Of a stretch of DNA of 22,198 bases, positions 1 to 7,230 are shown in pieces (the first letter of the stretch is position 1; every line of letters begins with the position of its first letter). Source of the DNA: CAZHZT01 sp964537285 (GTDB taxonomy: Bacteria > Bacteroidota > Bacteroidia > Chitinophagales > Saprospiraceae); NCBI GenBank assembly GCA_964537285.1, contig CAZHZT010000095.1:1-22198 (forward strand), given 5' to 3'. The notes under the pieces are model-generated. The model made no database searches and was not told the origin of the DNA. It worked only from the letters and a program-made list of their open reading frames with translations. The translations under genes and the position numbers were made by a program.

Positions 1-279
1 AGCTTTACAACTTAAGGTTAACACTCCTCATCAACCGGTTTTACCCACTACCCATTTTTTAACGGCTGCCAGCCTTCCAAAAAGCTAAATTGAATAAGGC
101 CGGTCCTAAAATATTGATTCACTGAATCTATTATTGACTATTGTGACAGCATGAAGTTCATTAAAATTCGGGATGACTAATATTTCACAATATGTATCAA
201 AAACCTAAAATATATAATCATTAGCCGTTGCCGGTGCTTCAGGCCACACGGACTACCAACAGCTAACAAACTAAAAAAA
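1..279. other. Intergenic/leader region, no gene seen
   Basis: I see no convincing open reading frame or RNA gene here. Bases about 224-268 are richer in G and C and contain words such as agccgttgccggt and ggccacacgg. These resemble a decayed copy of the GGCCGTAGG-type spacer repeat found beside the export genes at 10964-11177, and in both places the repeat sits just before a start codon. The last bases before the acetyltransferase start are an A-run. Confidence 0.4.
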
Positions 280-852
280 ATGGATTACTTTGCACACGAA
301 ACCGCAGTGATTGATGAAGGAGCTCAAATAGGTGCCGGAAGTAAAATCTGGCACTTTAGCCACCTTATGCCCGATTGTGAGCTTGGAGAAAAATGTAATA
401 TCGGGCAGAATGTCTTCATTGCATCCAAGGTTACTTTGGGGAGCAATGTAAAAGTACAAAACAATGTATCCATATACAGCGGAGTAATCTGCGAAGATGA
501 TGTATTCCTGGGGCCCTCAATGGTTTTTACCAATGTCACCAATCCTCGGTCAGCAGTAAACAGACGAGGAGCGTATACGCAGACAATAATAAGAAAAGGA
601 GCCACTATTGGGGCCAATGCCACAATAGTTTGTGGCAATGAAATCGGGAAATATGCGTTTATCGGAGCCGGGGCTGTGGTTACTAAAAATGTCGCCGCCT
701 ATGCCCTTGTTGTTGGCAATCCGGCCCGACAAACAGGATGGATGAGCGAGCATGGCCATCGACTCATTTTTAATGAAGAAAATGAAGCAATTTGCCCAGA
801 GAGCGGAGAAAAGTATATATTCGCAGCAAATGAGGTCAAAAAGTTGCCTTAA
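280..852 (+). CDS. WbpD/WlbB-type sugar N-acetyltransferase (left-handed beta helix)
   Basis: This 190-residue protein looks like an acetyl-CoA-dependent N-acetyltransferase that modifies an amino group on a UDP-linked 3-amino uronic acid, as WbpD and WlbB do in O-antigen sugar synthesis. The N-terminal two thirds consist of imperfect hexapeptide repeats (AQIGAG, CNIGQN, ATIGANA, AFIGAG), the mark of the left-handed beta-helix fold. The IWHFSH motif near residue 23 and the NPARQTGW segment near residue 147 are typical of the WbpD/WlbB branch. The C-terminal tail (residues 155-190) matches the short metal- or nucleotide-proximal tail often seen in this group. The length is normal for the family. 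The start ATG follows an A-run and has no clear Shine-Dalgarno site. The next gene is a nucleotide-sugar dehydrogenase, which fits one sugar pathway. The exact substrate is inferred. Confidence 0.9.
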   Translation: MDYFAHETAVIDEGAQIGAGSKIWHFSHLMPDCELGEKCNIGQNVFIASKVTLGSNVKVQNNVSIYSGVICEDDVFLGPSMVFTNVTNPRSAVNRRGAYTQTIIRKGATIGANATIVCGNEIGKYAFIGAGAVVTKNVAAYALVVGNPARQTGWMSEHGHRLIFNEENEAICPESGEKYIFAANEVKKLP

Positions 853-962
853 AACTCTGCGAAAACCTCTGCGCAACTTTGCGTTACTCTGCGGTAAATT
901 TCTCTTAAGAGTTGTGATTACCGAAGAGTAACGCAAAGTTGCACAGAGATTTTCGCAGAGTT
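853..962. repeat. Long imperfect inverted repeat (45-bp arms)
   Basis: The arms lie at 853-897 and 918-962, separated by a 20-base loop. I count 42 of 45 matching positions when the right arm is reverse-complemented. The words ACTCTGCG, AACTTTGCG and TTACTCTGCGG recur within the arms. The left arm begins directly after the stop codon of the acetyltransferase gene. It could fold into a very stable RNA hairpin and act as a processing or attenuation element. It has no terminal U-tract, so it is not a classical terminator. Confidence 0.85.
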
Positions 963-1022
963 GGACGGAATAATCATCCAACGTTCTTAATATAATTATT
1001 TCAAAATAAATTCGCCCAAACA

Positions 1023-2318
1023 GTGTATAAGGAATTAATTGATAAAAAGAAGAAGATTAGTGTCATTGGCTTAGGCTATGTTGGCCTGCCCATCGCACTG
1101 GAATTTGCAAAATACTTTTCGGTTATCGGCTTCGATATCAACGAACACCGTATTAACCTCATGAAGCAAAATATCGACCCTTCAGAAGAGCTCGAAGCAT
1201 CGTATTTCGAGAACCGGGATATCGAGTTTACCGCAGATAAAACGCGCCTGAAAGACGCCCACTTCCACGTTATCGCCGTCCCGACTCCTGTAGACGATCA
1301 CAAAGTCCCTAACCTCAATGCATTACTGGCTGCTTCTCGATCAGTTGCAGAGGCTTTAAAGCCTGGAGACTATGCCATCTTCGAATCTACGGTCTACCCA
1401 GGTTGTACAGAAGAAGATTGCTTGCCTATTCTAGAAGAGATCTCTGGCTTGAAAGTAGGTAAAGATTTTAAAATCGGTTATTCCCCTGAACGTATCAACC
1501 CGGGAGATAAGGTCCATACAATAGAAAAGATCCTCAAAGTGGTTAGTGGCTGTGACGAAGAGTCTCTGGAGGTCATCGCAAAAGTATATGGCCAGATAAT
1601 CACTGCCGGCATCTACAAAGCGCCTTCCATAAAAGTTGCTGAGGCCGCCAAAGTAATTGAAAACACCCAACGCGACCTGAACATTTCGTTCATGAACGAA
1701 CTTTCCATGATTTTTGATAAAATGGATATCGATACGCACGAAGTAATAAAGGCCGCCAGTACCAAGTGGAATTTCCTGAAGTTTTATCCGGGCCTCGTTG
1801 GAGGGCATTGCATTGGAGTAGATCCGTATTATTTACTTCATAAATCCAAGCAACTTGGCTACGACCCGCAGGTGATCTTAAGTGGTCGGCGTGTGAACGA
1901 CAGCATGGCAGCGTTCATTGCCAAACGCCTGGTACAAATGATGATTCACCGCGGCAAAAGCCCACAAAAAACCAAAGTATTGGTCATGGGCATCACGTTT
2001 AAAGAAGATGTGGCGGATATCCGAAATTCTAAAGTAGCTGATTTGGTACGAGAACTCATGGAATATTCTATTCATGTTCACCTAACCGATCCGCATGCCA
2101 GCCCGAATGAAGTAGCTGCCGAGTATAAGTTCAGCGTAGTCGACGAAATCTCAAAGGATTACGATGCCGTAATCGTCGCTGTAGCTCATAAACAATACCG
2201 CAACCACGATTTAGCCTACTTCCAATCCATCACCACTGAAGATGCTATTTTGATGGATATCAAGGCCATCTACGATGCTAATGAAATTGGCCAAGGCCTA
2301 ACTTATTGGAGACTTTAA
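1023..2318 (+). CDS. Nucleotide-sugar dehydrogenase, TviB/WbpO-like
   Basis: This protein likely oxidises C6 of a UDP-N-acetylhexosamine (UDP-GlcNAc or UDP-GalNAc) to the uronic acid using two NAD+. It has 431 residues, normal for the UDP-glucose/GDP-mannose dehydrogenase family. The N-terminal Rossmann motif GLGYVG is at residues 16-21. The substrate-domain motif GGHCIGVDPYYL carries the catalytic cysteine at about residue 263. The later GITFKEDVADIRNS segment belongs to the C-terminal UDP-binding domain. The wording around LSGRRVND is closer to TviB/WbpO than to UDP-glucose dehydrogenase. The start codon is GTG at 1023, chosen because the Rossmann motif follows at the usual distance and no ATG lies nearby. 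It follows the acetyltransferase after a 170-base spacer dominated by the long hairpin. Substrate choice between the GlcNAc and GalNAc forms cannot be settled from sequence. Confidence 0.92.
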   Translation: MYKELIDKKKKISVIGLGYVGLPIALEFAKYFSVIGFDINEHRINLMKQNIDPSEELEASYFENRDIEFTADKTRLKDAHFHVIAVPTPVDDHKVPNLNALLAASRSVAEALKPGDYAIFESTVYPGCTEEDCLPILEEISGLKVGKDFKIGYSPERINPGDKVHTIEKILKVVSGCDEESLEVIAKVYGQIITAGIYKAPSIKVAEAAKVIENTQRDLNISFMNELSMIFDKMDIDTHEVIKAASTKWNFLKFYPGLVGGHCIGVDPYYLLHKSKQLGYDPQVILSGRRVNDSMAAFIAKRLVQMMIHRGKSPQKTKVLVMGITFKEDVADIRNSKVADLVRELMEYSIHVHLTDPHASPNEVAAEYKFSVVDEISKDYDAVIVAVAHKQYRNHDLAYFQSITTEDAILMDIKAIYDANEIGQGLTYWRL

Positions 2319-2372
2319 AAATACGAAAGATTTAATAATTTTACGTCAGAGAAAAGAAAAAGTACCAATCCC

Positions 2373-2918
2373 ATGAAGGAAACCAAGGCCACAAACCATT
2401 TACATGAAACAGAACCAAGGTGGTTCGCTGTTTATACCCGTTTTAAAAGTGAAAAAGTAGTAAAGCGCCTACTAGAAAAAAAAGGCATCGAAACTTACCT
2501 TCCTCTTCAACGCAAAACTCGACGTTACACAAGAAAAATTAAACAAGTTGATCTGCCACTGATCACTTGCTACGTATTTGTGCGGATTATCCGTAAAGAA
2601 TACCTCACCGTATTACAAACAGAAAATGTGGTAAAATTTCTTCGACTTTCCAGCGACCTGGTCAGCATTCCGGAGTCCGAAATCAATTTGATGAAACGGG
2701 TGGTAGGAGAATCTTTCCCCATTACAGCGGAGCCAACTACATTTGGAATTGGTGATTACGTAGAAGTCATTGCCGGTAACCTGACAGGGCTGAAAGGCCG
2801 ACTCTTAAGTCGACAAGGCAAAAATGCCTTCCTCGTAGACCTGGAAACCATCGGGTATTCCCTTCAAATTGGAATCGATACCAATTTATTAAGCAGATTG
2901 GAAAGACAAGCGGGATAA
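2373..2918 (+). CDS. UpxY/NusG-like transcription antiterminator
   Basis: This 181-residue NusG paralogue probably promotes transcription elongation through the polysaccharide operon, as UpxY proteins do in Bacteroides and RfaH does in enterobacteria. The NGN domain spans about residues 15-110 and opens with RWFAVYTRFKSEKVV. It includes the conserved YLPLQ and CYVFVR segments. A KOW domain follows at about residues 124-172 (GDYVEVIAGNLTGLKG). There is no N-terminal extension or extra domain. It sits third in this window, downstream of two sugar genes rather than at the front of the operon. The locus may therefore start upstream, or its main controlled unit may begin at the 169-base gap after this gene. 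The target sequence and mechanism are inferred from the family. Confidence 0.9.
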   Translation: MKETKATNHLHETEPRWFAVYTRFKSEKVVKRLLEKKGIETYLPLQRKTRRYTRKIKQVDLPLITCYVFVRIIRKEYLTVLQTENVVKFLRLSSDLVSIPESEINLMKRVVGESFPITAEPTTFGIGDYVEVIAGNLTGLKGRLLSRQGKNAFLVDLETIGYSLQIGIDTNLLSRLERQAG

Positions 2919-3120
2919 TATATAGCCTACTCTTTGAGTAAAAAAAATGTTCAATTTATAGGTAGATTTAATTATTGTTACTAATTTCGTGTATGTAGTC
3001 AGAAGAAGTCGCAAAGCGATTCAAATGCTACTAATAAATCATTTTTTTACCTGATGGCTATCAAACTGCAGCTCATCGGGTTAAGAGGTGTTTACCTTGA
3101 GATCAAGTTGCGACTTATCA

Positions 3121-3393
3121 ATGGCGGAGCCGTCTAAAAGTAACACATATCGAGAATCCCACTTTCGAAGCATTTTAAAGGGGATTACCTGGCGTATCAT
3201 CGCGACGACGACCATTATTTTGATCGTTTTTTTTACCACCGGTGAGATCGGCGATGCCCTTAAGATCGGAGCGCTTGAATTCTTCATCAAATTTGCGCTC
3301 TACTATCTCCATGAACGTGCCTGGCAAATCGCTCCCAGAGGAAGTGTACGAAAATGGTTCAATCGCGGTAAACGGGGAACGGGAAACGGTTAA
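3121..3393 (+). CDS. DUF2061 small membrane protein
   Basis: This small protein (90 residues from the ATG at 3121) has the DUF2061 pattern: a basic entry (FRSILKGITWRIIA), a hydrophobic helix (about residues 26-43) and a second amphipathic helix ending in FFIKFALYYLHERAW. The family's biochemical role is unknown, but its genes are often found beside sulfate-activation genes, and here it directly precedes cysC. I prefer the ATG at 3121 over the GTG at 3088 because the family usually begins only shortly before the SILKGITWR segment. Its last residues (about KRGTGNG) and its stop codon are encoded by a heptamer-repeat copy, so the normal C-terminus seems to have been overwritten. The gene nearly abuts cysC. 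Confidence 0.85.
   Translation: MAEPSKSNTYRESHFRSILKGITWRIIATTTIILIVFFTTGEIGDALKIGALEFFIKFALYYLHERAWQIAPRGSVRKWFNRGKRGTGNG
3365..3393. repeat. AACGGNN heptamer repeat, copy 1
   Basis: The run aacggggaacgggaaacgg followed by ttaa carries the heptamer AACGGGG/AACGGTT shared by several spacers in this window. This copy lies inside the 3' end of the DUF2061 gene and supplies its stop codon. Confidence 0.75.
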
Positions 3394-3408
3394 TTGAATT
3401 CATTTTTT

Positions 3409-4458
3409 ATGCATAATATTCATCCAATATTTGATAGACTTATACAGAGAGCTGACCGGGAACAATTTCTCGAGCAGAAGAGTAAAGTAGTGTGGCTAAC
3501 CGGTCTATCGGGATCAGGGAAAAGCACCATTGCTCAGCGCGTTGAACGCGAGCTGTTCAACCAAGGTCGCTTTGCCCAGGTTTTGGATGGTGATAATATC
3601 AGATCTGGTATTAATAATAACCTTGGCTTCAGTCTGGAAGACCGCAAGGAAAATATCCGCCGGATCGCTGAAGTGGCTAAGCTTTACCTCAATAGCGGTA
3701 TTATTACGCTATGCTCTTTCATCTCCCCTACCCGGGAAATCAGAGACTTCGCCCGCCAAATCATTGGCCCGGATGATTTTATAGAAATTTATATCAATGC
3801 TCCACTGGAAGTTTGTGAGTCAAGAGATGTAAAAGGACTTTATAAAAAAGCAAGAGCCGGTGAAATCAAAGGCTTTACAGGGATCGACTCCCCCTATGAG
3901 GCTCCGCTTTCCCCCGCTCTTGAATTGCGTACAGACCTGCTCTCTCTGGATGAAGCAAGTGAGGAAGTGATTCAACTCATACTACGGGGAACGGGGAACG
4001 GGGAACGGTCAACGGGAACGGATTACGGTCTTCCTGCGGAAGAACTGGAGCTGGGGAAAGAGGATTTGCGGATGATTGAGGAACAACGGGTGAACTATTC
4101 CAAGGCACAATCGTTTGAGGACCTGAAAATATGGCAACTTGGTATTGAGCTGGTTAAAGAAATATATATTGCATTAAAAGATTGTAAAGATTTTTACTAT
4201 AAAGATCAGACCAATAGATCGGCACTGTCAGTGCCTTCAAATATAGCGGAGGGCTTTGAGCGCAGAAACAATAAAGAATTTTTACAATTTCTGTATATCG
4301 CCAAAGCTTCCTGCGGGGAGCTCTGCACCCAATTAGTCATTGGCAGAGACTTGAAAATCATTAATTCCCCCCAAATCGAAGCACTCATCGATAAAAGCGA
4401 CAAACTTAGCCGAATGATCGCTAATTTTATTAAATTTAGAAATTCAATCAACCGGTAG
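3409..4458 (+). CDS. cysC: CysC adenylylsulfate kinase fused to a four-helix-bundle (S23/IVP) domain
   Basis: The first 192 residues form APS kinase, which phosphorylates APS to PAPS, the sulfate donor for sulfotransferases. The Walker A motif GLSGSGKST is at residues 32-40, DGDNIR at 60-65, and the SFISPTR loop with the serine equivalent to the phospho-acceptor is near 106. The start is placed at the ATG at 3409 because the NIHPIFDR opening is typical; an in-frame TTG lies 15 bases upstream. CysC should end near LIL (residue 192). Instead a heptamer-repeat copy (3985-4024) is read as RGTGNGERSTGT. After about 27 unassigned residues, a four-helix-bundle domain of the S23/IVP family follows (about 231-349, with SFEDLKIWQLG and PSNIAEGFERR). 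Whether this is one protein, or the second part starts at its own ATG (4072), is unknown. The stop codon lies inside the next hairpin. Confidence 0.88.
   Translation: MHNIHPIFDRLIQRADREQFLEQKSKVVWLTGLSGSGKSTIAQRVERELFNQGRFAQVLDGDNIRSGINNNLGFSLEDRKENIRRIAEVAKLYLNSGIITLCSFISPTREIRDFARQIIGPDDFIEIYINAPLEVCESRDVKGLYKKARAGEIKGFTGIDSPYEAPLSPALELRTDLLSLDEASEEVIQLILRGTGNGERSTGTDYGLPAEELELGKEDLRMIEEQRVNYSKAQSFEDLKIWQLGIELVKEIYIALKDCKDFYYKDQTNRSALSVPSNIAEGFERRNNKEFLQFLYIAKASCGELCTQLVIGRDLKIINSPQIEALIDKSDKLSRMIANFIKFRNSINR
3985..4024. repeat. AACGGNN heptamer repeat, copy 2 (inside coding sequence)
   Basis: Tandem units of AACGGGG and AACGGTC lie in frame at the junction between the CysC and four-helix-bundle domains. 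A 7-base unit is not a multiple of three, so gaining or losing one unit would break the fusion and end translation shortly after CysC. Confidence 0.8.
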
Positions 4459-4567
4459 CGGTCAACGGGGAACGGTTAACGGGGAACGGTTATCATATCC
4501 CGTTGACCGTTAACCGTTAACCGTTGACCGCTATCGGTTGACCGTTAACCGTTTCCCGTTAACCGCG
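4451..4567. repeat. Large heptamer-built hairpin between cysC and cysD (copy 3)
   Basis: The left arm (4451-4489) and right arm (4499-4538) match at about 34 of 39 positions when the right arm is reverse-complemented, with a loop of about 9 bases. Both arms are made of AACGG heptamers. The stop codon of the cysC fusion lies in the left arm, and a further inverted-orientation tract continues to 4567, ten bases before the cysD start. RNA folding here could insulate or attenuate cysD. Confidence 0.85.
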
Positions 4568-4576
4568 AGTAGAATT

Positions 4577-5479
4577 ATGAATTATCACTTAAATCACTTA
4601 AAAGAACTCGAGGCAGAATCCATTTTCATCATAAGAGAAGTCGCTGCCCAGTTTGAGCGGCCGGTCCTCATGTTTTCAGGAGGGAAAGACTCTATATTGA
4701 TGACTTATCTGGCACAGAAGGCTTTCTATCCTGCCCGGATCCCTTTTCCACTATTACACGTAGATACGGGGCATAACTTCCCGGAAACGATTGCTTTTCG
4801 TGATCGATTGATAGAAAAACTAGGGGTTAAACTTATTGTCGGCTCCGTTGAAGCAGCAATCCAAAGCGGCATGGTAGTAGAAGAAAAAGGCTTCAATGCC
4901 AGCCGGAATGGTTTGCAGATTGCCGTACTCCTCGATGAGCTGGAAAAAGGAAAATTCGACGCTGCCCTGGGCGGCGGGCGGCGAGATGAAGAAAAAGCCC
5001 GTGCCAAAGAGCGCTTCTTCTCGCACCGCGATGAATTCGGTCAATGGGATCCCAAAAACCAGCGCCCGGAACTGTGGAATCTGTTCAATGGGAAAAAACA
5101 CTACGGCGAGCATTTCCGCGTTTTCCCCATCAGCAACTGGACGGAGCTGGATGTCTGGCAATACCTGGCTATGGAAAAAGTGGAACTCCCAAGCTTATAT
5201 ATGGCGCACACCCGCAAAGTATTTGAGCGCGATGGTGTCCTGCTGGCTGATACCGATTATATTCAAAAAAGGCCCTCCGAGGTAGTCGTTGAAAAGATGG
5301 TGCGCTGCCGTACCATCGGAGATATGACCTGCACCGGCGTCTGGGAATCAGAAGCAAATACGCTCGAAAAAATCATCGAAGAAATCGCTACAACCAGAAT
5401 GACCGAACGCGGCGGCAGAGCCGACGATAAGCGCAGCGAAACCGCTATGGAAGACCGCAAAAAACAAGGATACTTTTAA
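4577..5479 (+). CDS. cysD: CysD, sulfate adenylyltransferase small subunit
   Basis: CysD is the catalytic subunit of ATP sulfurylase and forms APS from ATP and sulfate, driven by GTP hydrolysis in CysN. The protein is 300 residues from the ATG at 4577, normal for CysD. The PP-loop SGGKDS is at residues 34-39 in the N-terminal ATP-pyrophosphatase fold. The LLHVDTGHNFPET, GGGRRDEEKARAKER and NWTELDVWQY segments are all diagnostic. The C-terminal GRADDKRSETAMEDRKKQGY region matches the usual ending. An upstream ATG at 4538 is in frame, but its 13 extra codons are read from the heptamer repeat, so I reject it. Notably, cysD and cysN are separated here by a DUF4870 gene and more repeats rather than being adjacent. 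Confidence 0.97.
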   Translation: MNYHLNHLKELEAESIFIIREVAAQFERPVLMFSGGKDSILMTYLAQKAFYPARIPFPLLHVDTGHNFPETIAFRDRLIEKLGVKLIVGSVEAAIQSGMVVEEKGFNASRNGLQIAVLLDELEKGKFDAALGGGRRDEEKARAKERFFSHRDEFGQWDPKNQRPELWNLFNGKKHYGEHFRVFPISNWTELDVWQYLAMEKVELPSLYMAHTRKVFERDGVLLADTDYIQKRPSEVVVEKMVRCRTIGDMTCTGVWESEANTLEKIIEEIATTRMTERGGRADDKRSETAMEDRKKQGYF

Positions 5480-5481
5480 TG

Positions 5482-5556
5482 CGGGAAACGGTTAACGGGG
5501 AACGGTTAACAGTTAACGAACAGATTTTTACCGTTAACCGTTCCCCGTTAACCGCA
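5482..5556. repeat. Heptamer hairpin after cysD (copy 4)
   Basis: The arms at 5489-5510 and 5533-5554 are perfectly complementary over 22 bp, with a 22-base loop. The left side begins three bases after the cysD stop codon and the right side ends four bases before the next gene's ATG. Both arms consist of AACGGTT/AACGGGG heptamers. Confidence 0.88.
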
Positions 5557-5559
5557 TTT

Positions 5560-5868
5560 ATGAATGAGAATGGCAAGGAATCCCTGAATTTTCAAATCAG
5601 CATAGCTATTTACATTTTTGGTATATTGATTATAGGTGTGCTGTTTCTAATGTCCACCATTGGAACCGTGGTTCTTCAGGATGGAGAACCAACCGACGAA
5701 GTGATATTTGGATTCATTGTTTTTTTCCTGATCATTTTTATTCCGATGATCATAATTTCCCTGCTTAGCTTTATTTTAGTTCCTGAAGCACTAGCTATTG
5801 TTGCAGCAGTCAAAGCGAATAAAGGAGAACACTATCGATACCCACTTTCTATTCGATTGATTCGATAG
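5560..5868 (+). CDS. DUF4870-like membrane protein, apparently shortened at the N-terminus
   Basis: This 102-residue protein has two strongly hydrophobic segments (about residues 13-35 and 48-76) and ends with AIVAAVKANKGEHYRYPLSIRLI. That is the typical close of DUF4870 (Tic20-like) membrane proteins. Its opening NENGKESLNFQIS corresponds to the D/N-E-H-G-K-E-A-L-N-F-Q-I-S motif that normally follows a first transmembrane helix. About 30-40 residues with that first helix seem to be missing. The gene begins directly after a heptamer hairpin, as if the repeat had replaced the original 5' end. A start at 5479 would add 27 residues, all translated from the repeat, so I prefer the ATG at 5560. 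Function is unknown. It may be a passenger in the operon rather than part of sulfate activation. Confidence 0.75.
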   Translation: MNENGKESLNFQISIAIYIFGILIIGVLFLMSTIGTVVLQDGEPTDEVIFGFIVFFLIIFIPMIIISLLSFILVPEALAIVAAVKANKGEHYRYPLSIRLIR

Positions 5869-5913
5869 AAAGCGATTTCTTAAGCTACATTATATCTGTT
5901 AATAACTTTTTGA

Positions 5914-7227
5914 ATGACTGAATCTGACGTAAATCCACCAGAAAATCCCACACCAAATACAACTAAAAGTATTGATTTTTCATCAACAGAACTCCTTCGA
6001 TTCACAACCGCAGGCTCCGTTGACGATGGTAAAAGCACCCTTATCGGAAGGCTGCTATACGATACCAAATCAATATTTCAGGATCAGTACGATGCAGTAA
6101 AGGAAACCAGCGAAAGACGAGGAGAGGAAGGCGTGAACCTGGCCTTACTTACGGACGGGCTCAAGTCAGAACGCGAGCAAGGCATCACGATTGATGTAGC
6201 TTATCGTTACTTTTCGACACCGAAACGCAAGTTCATCATCGCCGATACTCCTGGCCATATACAATATACCCGGAACATGGTAACGGGTGCTTCTACTGCT
6301 AATGTTGCCTTGGTTCTTGTAGATGCCCGAAAAGGGGTTTTGGAACAAACGCGCCGCCATGCTATTATCGCCTCTTTGCTTCAAATTCCACATTTGGTCA
6401 TTTGTATCAATAAAATGGATTTGGTCGATTATGACGAAGCCACTTATGAAAGAATTAAGGAAGAATTTGAAAACTTCGCGTCCAAGCTGGATGTATACGA
6501 TATTCATTTCATTCCGATCTCTGCCCTGAAAGGCGATAATATTGTTACGCGATCAACTCAAATGCCGTGGTACGAAGGGCCAACCTTGATTTATTTCCTT
6601 GAAAACGTACATATCGGCAGCGATCATAACTTTATTGACACCCGGTTTCCGGTACAGCATGTCATTCGCCCGAATACCGACGCGTTTCACGACTACAGAG
6701 GCTATGCCGGGCGCATTGCCGGAGGGGTCATGAAAAAAGGAGATCAGGTAATGTTGCTCCCTTCGGGTTTTACTTCTAAAATAGAAAAAATTGACACCTT
6801 TGATGGTGAGGTAACCGAAGCCTTCCCGCCAATGTCCGTCACCATTCTTTTAGAAGATGACTACGACCTTAGCCGTGGCGACATGATCGTGCGCGAAAAC
6901 AACAAACCTGAGGTCACACAGGATGTAGATTTGATGATTTGCTGGTTCAGTGAACAACCTTTACGCCCACGTGGCAAATACCTGGTCATGCACACTACCA
7001 ATGAGGCGCGCTGCATAATTAAAGAGATCCGGTATAAAATGGATGTCAATACCCTGCATCGCGACCTGGATGATAAAGTAATTGGTATGAACGATATCGC
7101 CCGCATTTCTATCCGTGCAACCAAGCCTCTTTTCGTAGATCCTTACCGGAAAAACCGTATTACGGGTAGCGTAGTATTGATTGATGAGGGGACGTTGAAT
7201 ACGGTGGCGGCAGGTATGGTTATTTAA
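5914..7227 (+). CDS. cysN: CysN, sulfate adenylyltransferase GTPase subunit
   Basis: CysN is the regulatory GTPase of ATP sulfurylase. It couples GTP hydrolysis to APS formation by CysD. The G1 motif GSVDDGKST is at residues 34-42, G3 DTPGH at 111-115 and G4 NKMD at 166-169. The elongation-factor-like beta-barrel domains II and III follow. The 437 residues fit stand-alone bacterial CysN, and there is no C-terminal APS kinase fusion, consistent with a separate cysC upstream. The N-terminal 20 residues are rich in Pro, Asn and Thr and not conserved. The start ATG at 5914 is the first in frame. With no cysH or cysI in the window, the context suggests APS and PAPS made for polymer sulfation. Confidence 0.97.
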   Translation: MTESDVNPPENPTPNTTKSIDFSSTELLRFTTAGSVDDGKSTLIGRLLYDTKSIFQDQYDAVKETSERRGEEGVNLALLTDGLKSEREQGITIDVAYRYFSTPKRKFIIADTPGHIQYTRNMVTGASTANVALVLVDARKGVLEQTRRHAIIASLLQIPHLVICINKMDLVDYDEATYERIKEEFENFASKLDVYDIHFIPISALKGDNIVTRSTQMPWYEGPTLIYFLENVHIGSDHNFIDTRFPVQHVIRPNTDAFHDYRGYAGRIAGGVMKKGDQVMLLPSGFTSKIEKIDTFDGEVTEAFPPMSVTILLEDDYDLSRGDMIVRENNKPEVTQDVDLMICWFSEQPLRPRGKYLVMHTTNEARCIIKEIRYKMDVNTLHRDLDDKVIGMNDIARISIRATKPLFVDPYRKNRITGSVVLIDEGTLNTVAAGMVI

Positions 7228-7230
7228 TTT

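Noticed and set aside
2919..3120. Terminator or riboswitch between the antiterminator and DUF2061 genes
   Set aside because: Only very short stems (for example TACTC/GAGTA and TCGC/GCGA) are present and no known riboswitch core is visible.
4160..4458. Avd accessory protein of a diversity-generating retroelement
   Set aside because: The four-helix-bundle domain resembles the S23/IVP family as well as Avd, but there is no reverse transcriptase or template/variable repeat pair in the window.
3985..4567. CRISPR array
   Set aside because: The repeats are contiguous 7-bp units with no regular unique spacers and no cas genes nearby.
4538..4576. Upstream in-frame start for cysD
   Set aside because: The 13 extra codons are a translation of the heptamer repeat; CysD homologues begin near MNYHLNHLKELEAE, so the ATG at 4577 is the better start.
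5479..5559. Overlapping start for the DUF4870 gene
   Set aside because: All 27 added residues come from the repeat hairpin, and the next ATG at 5560 opens the conserved part.
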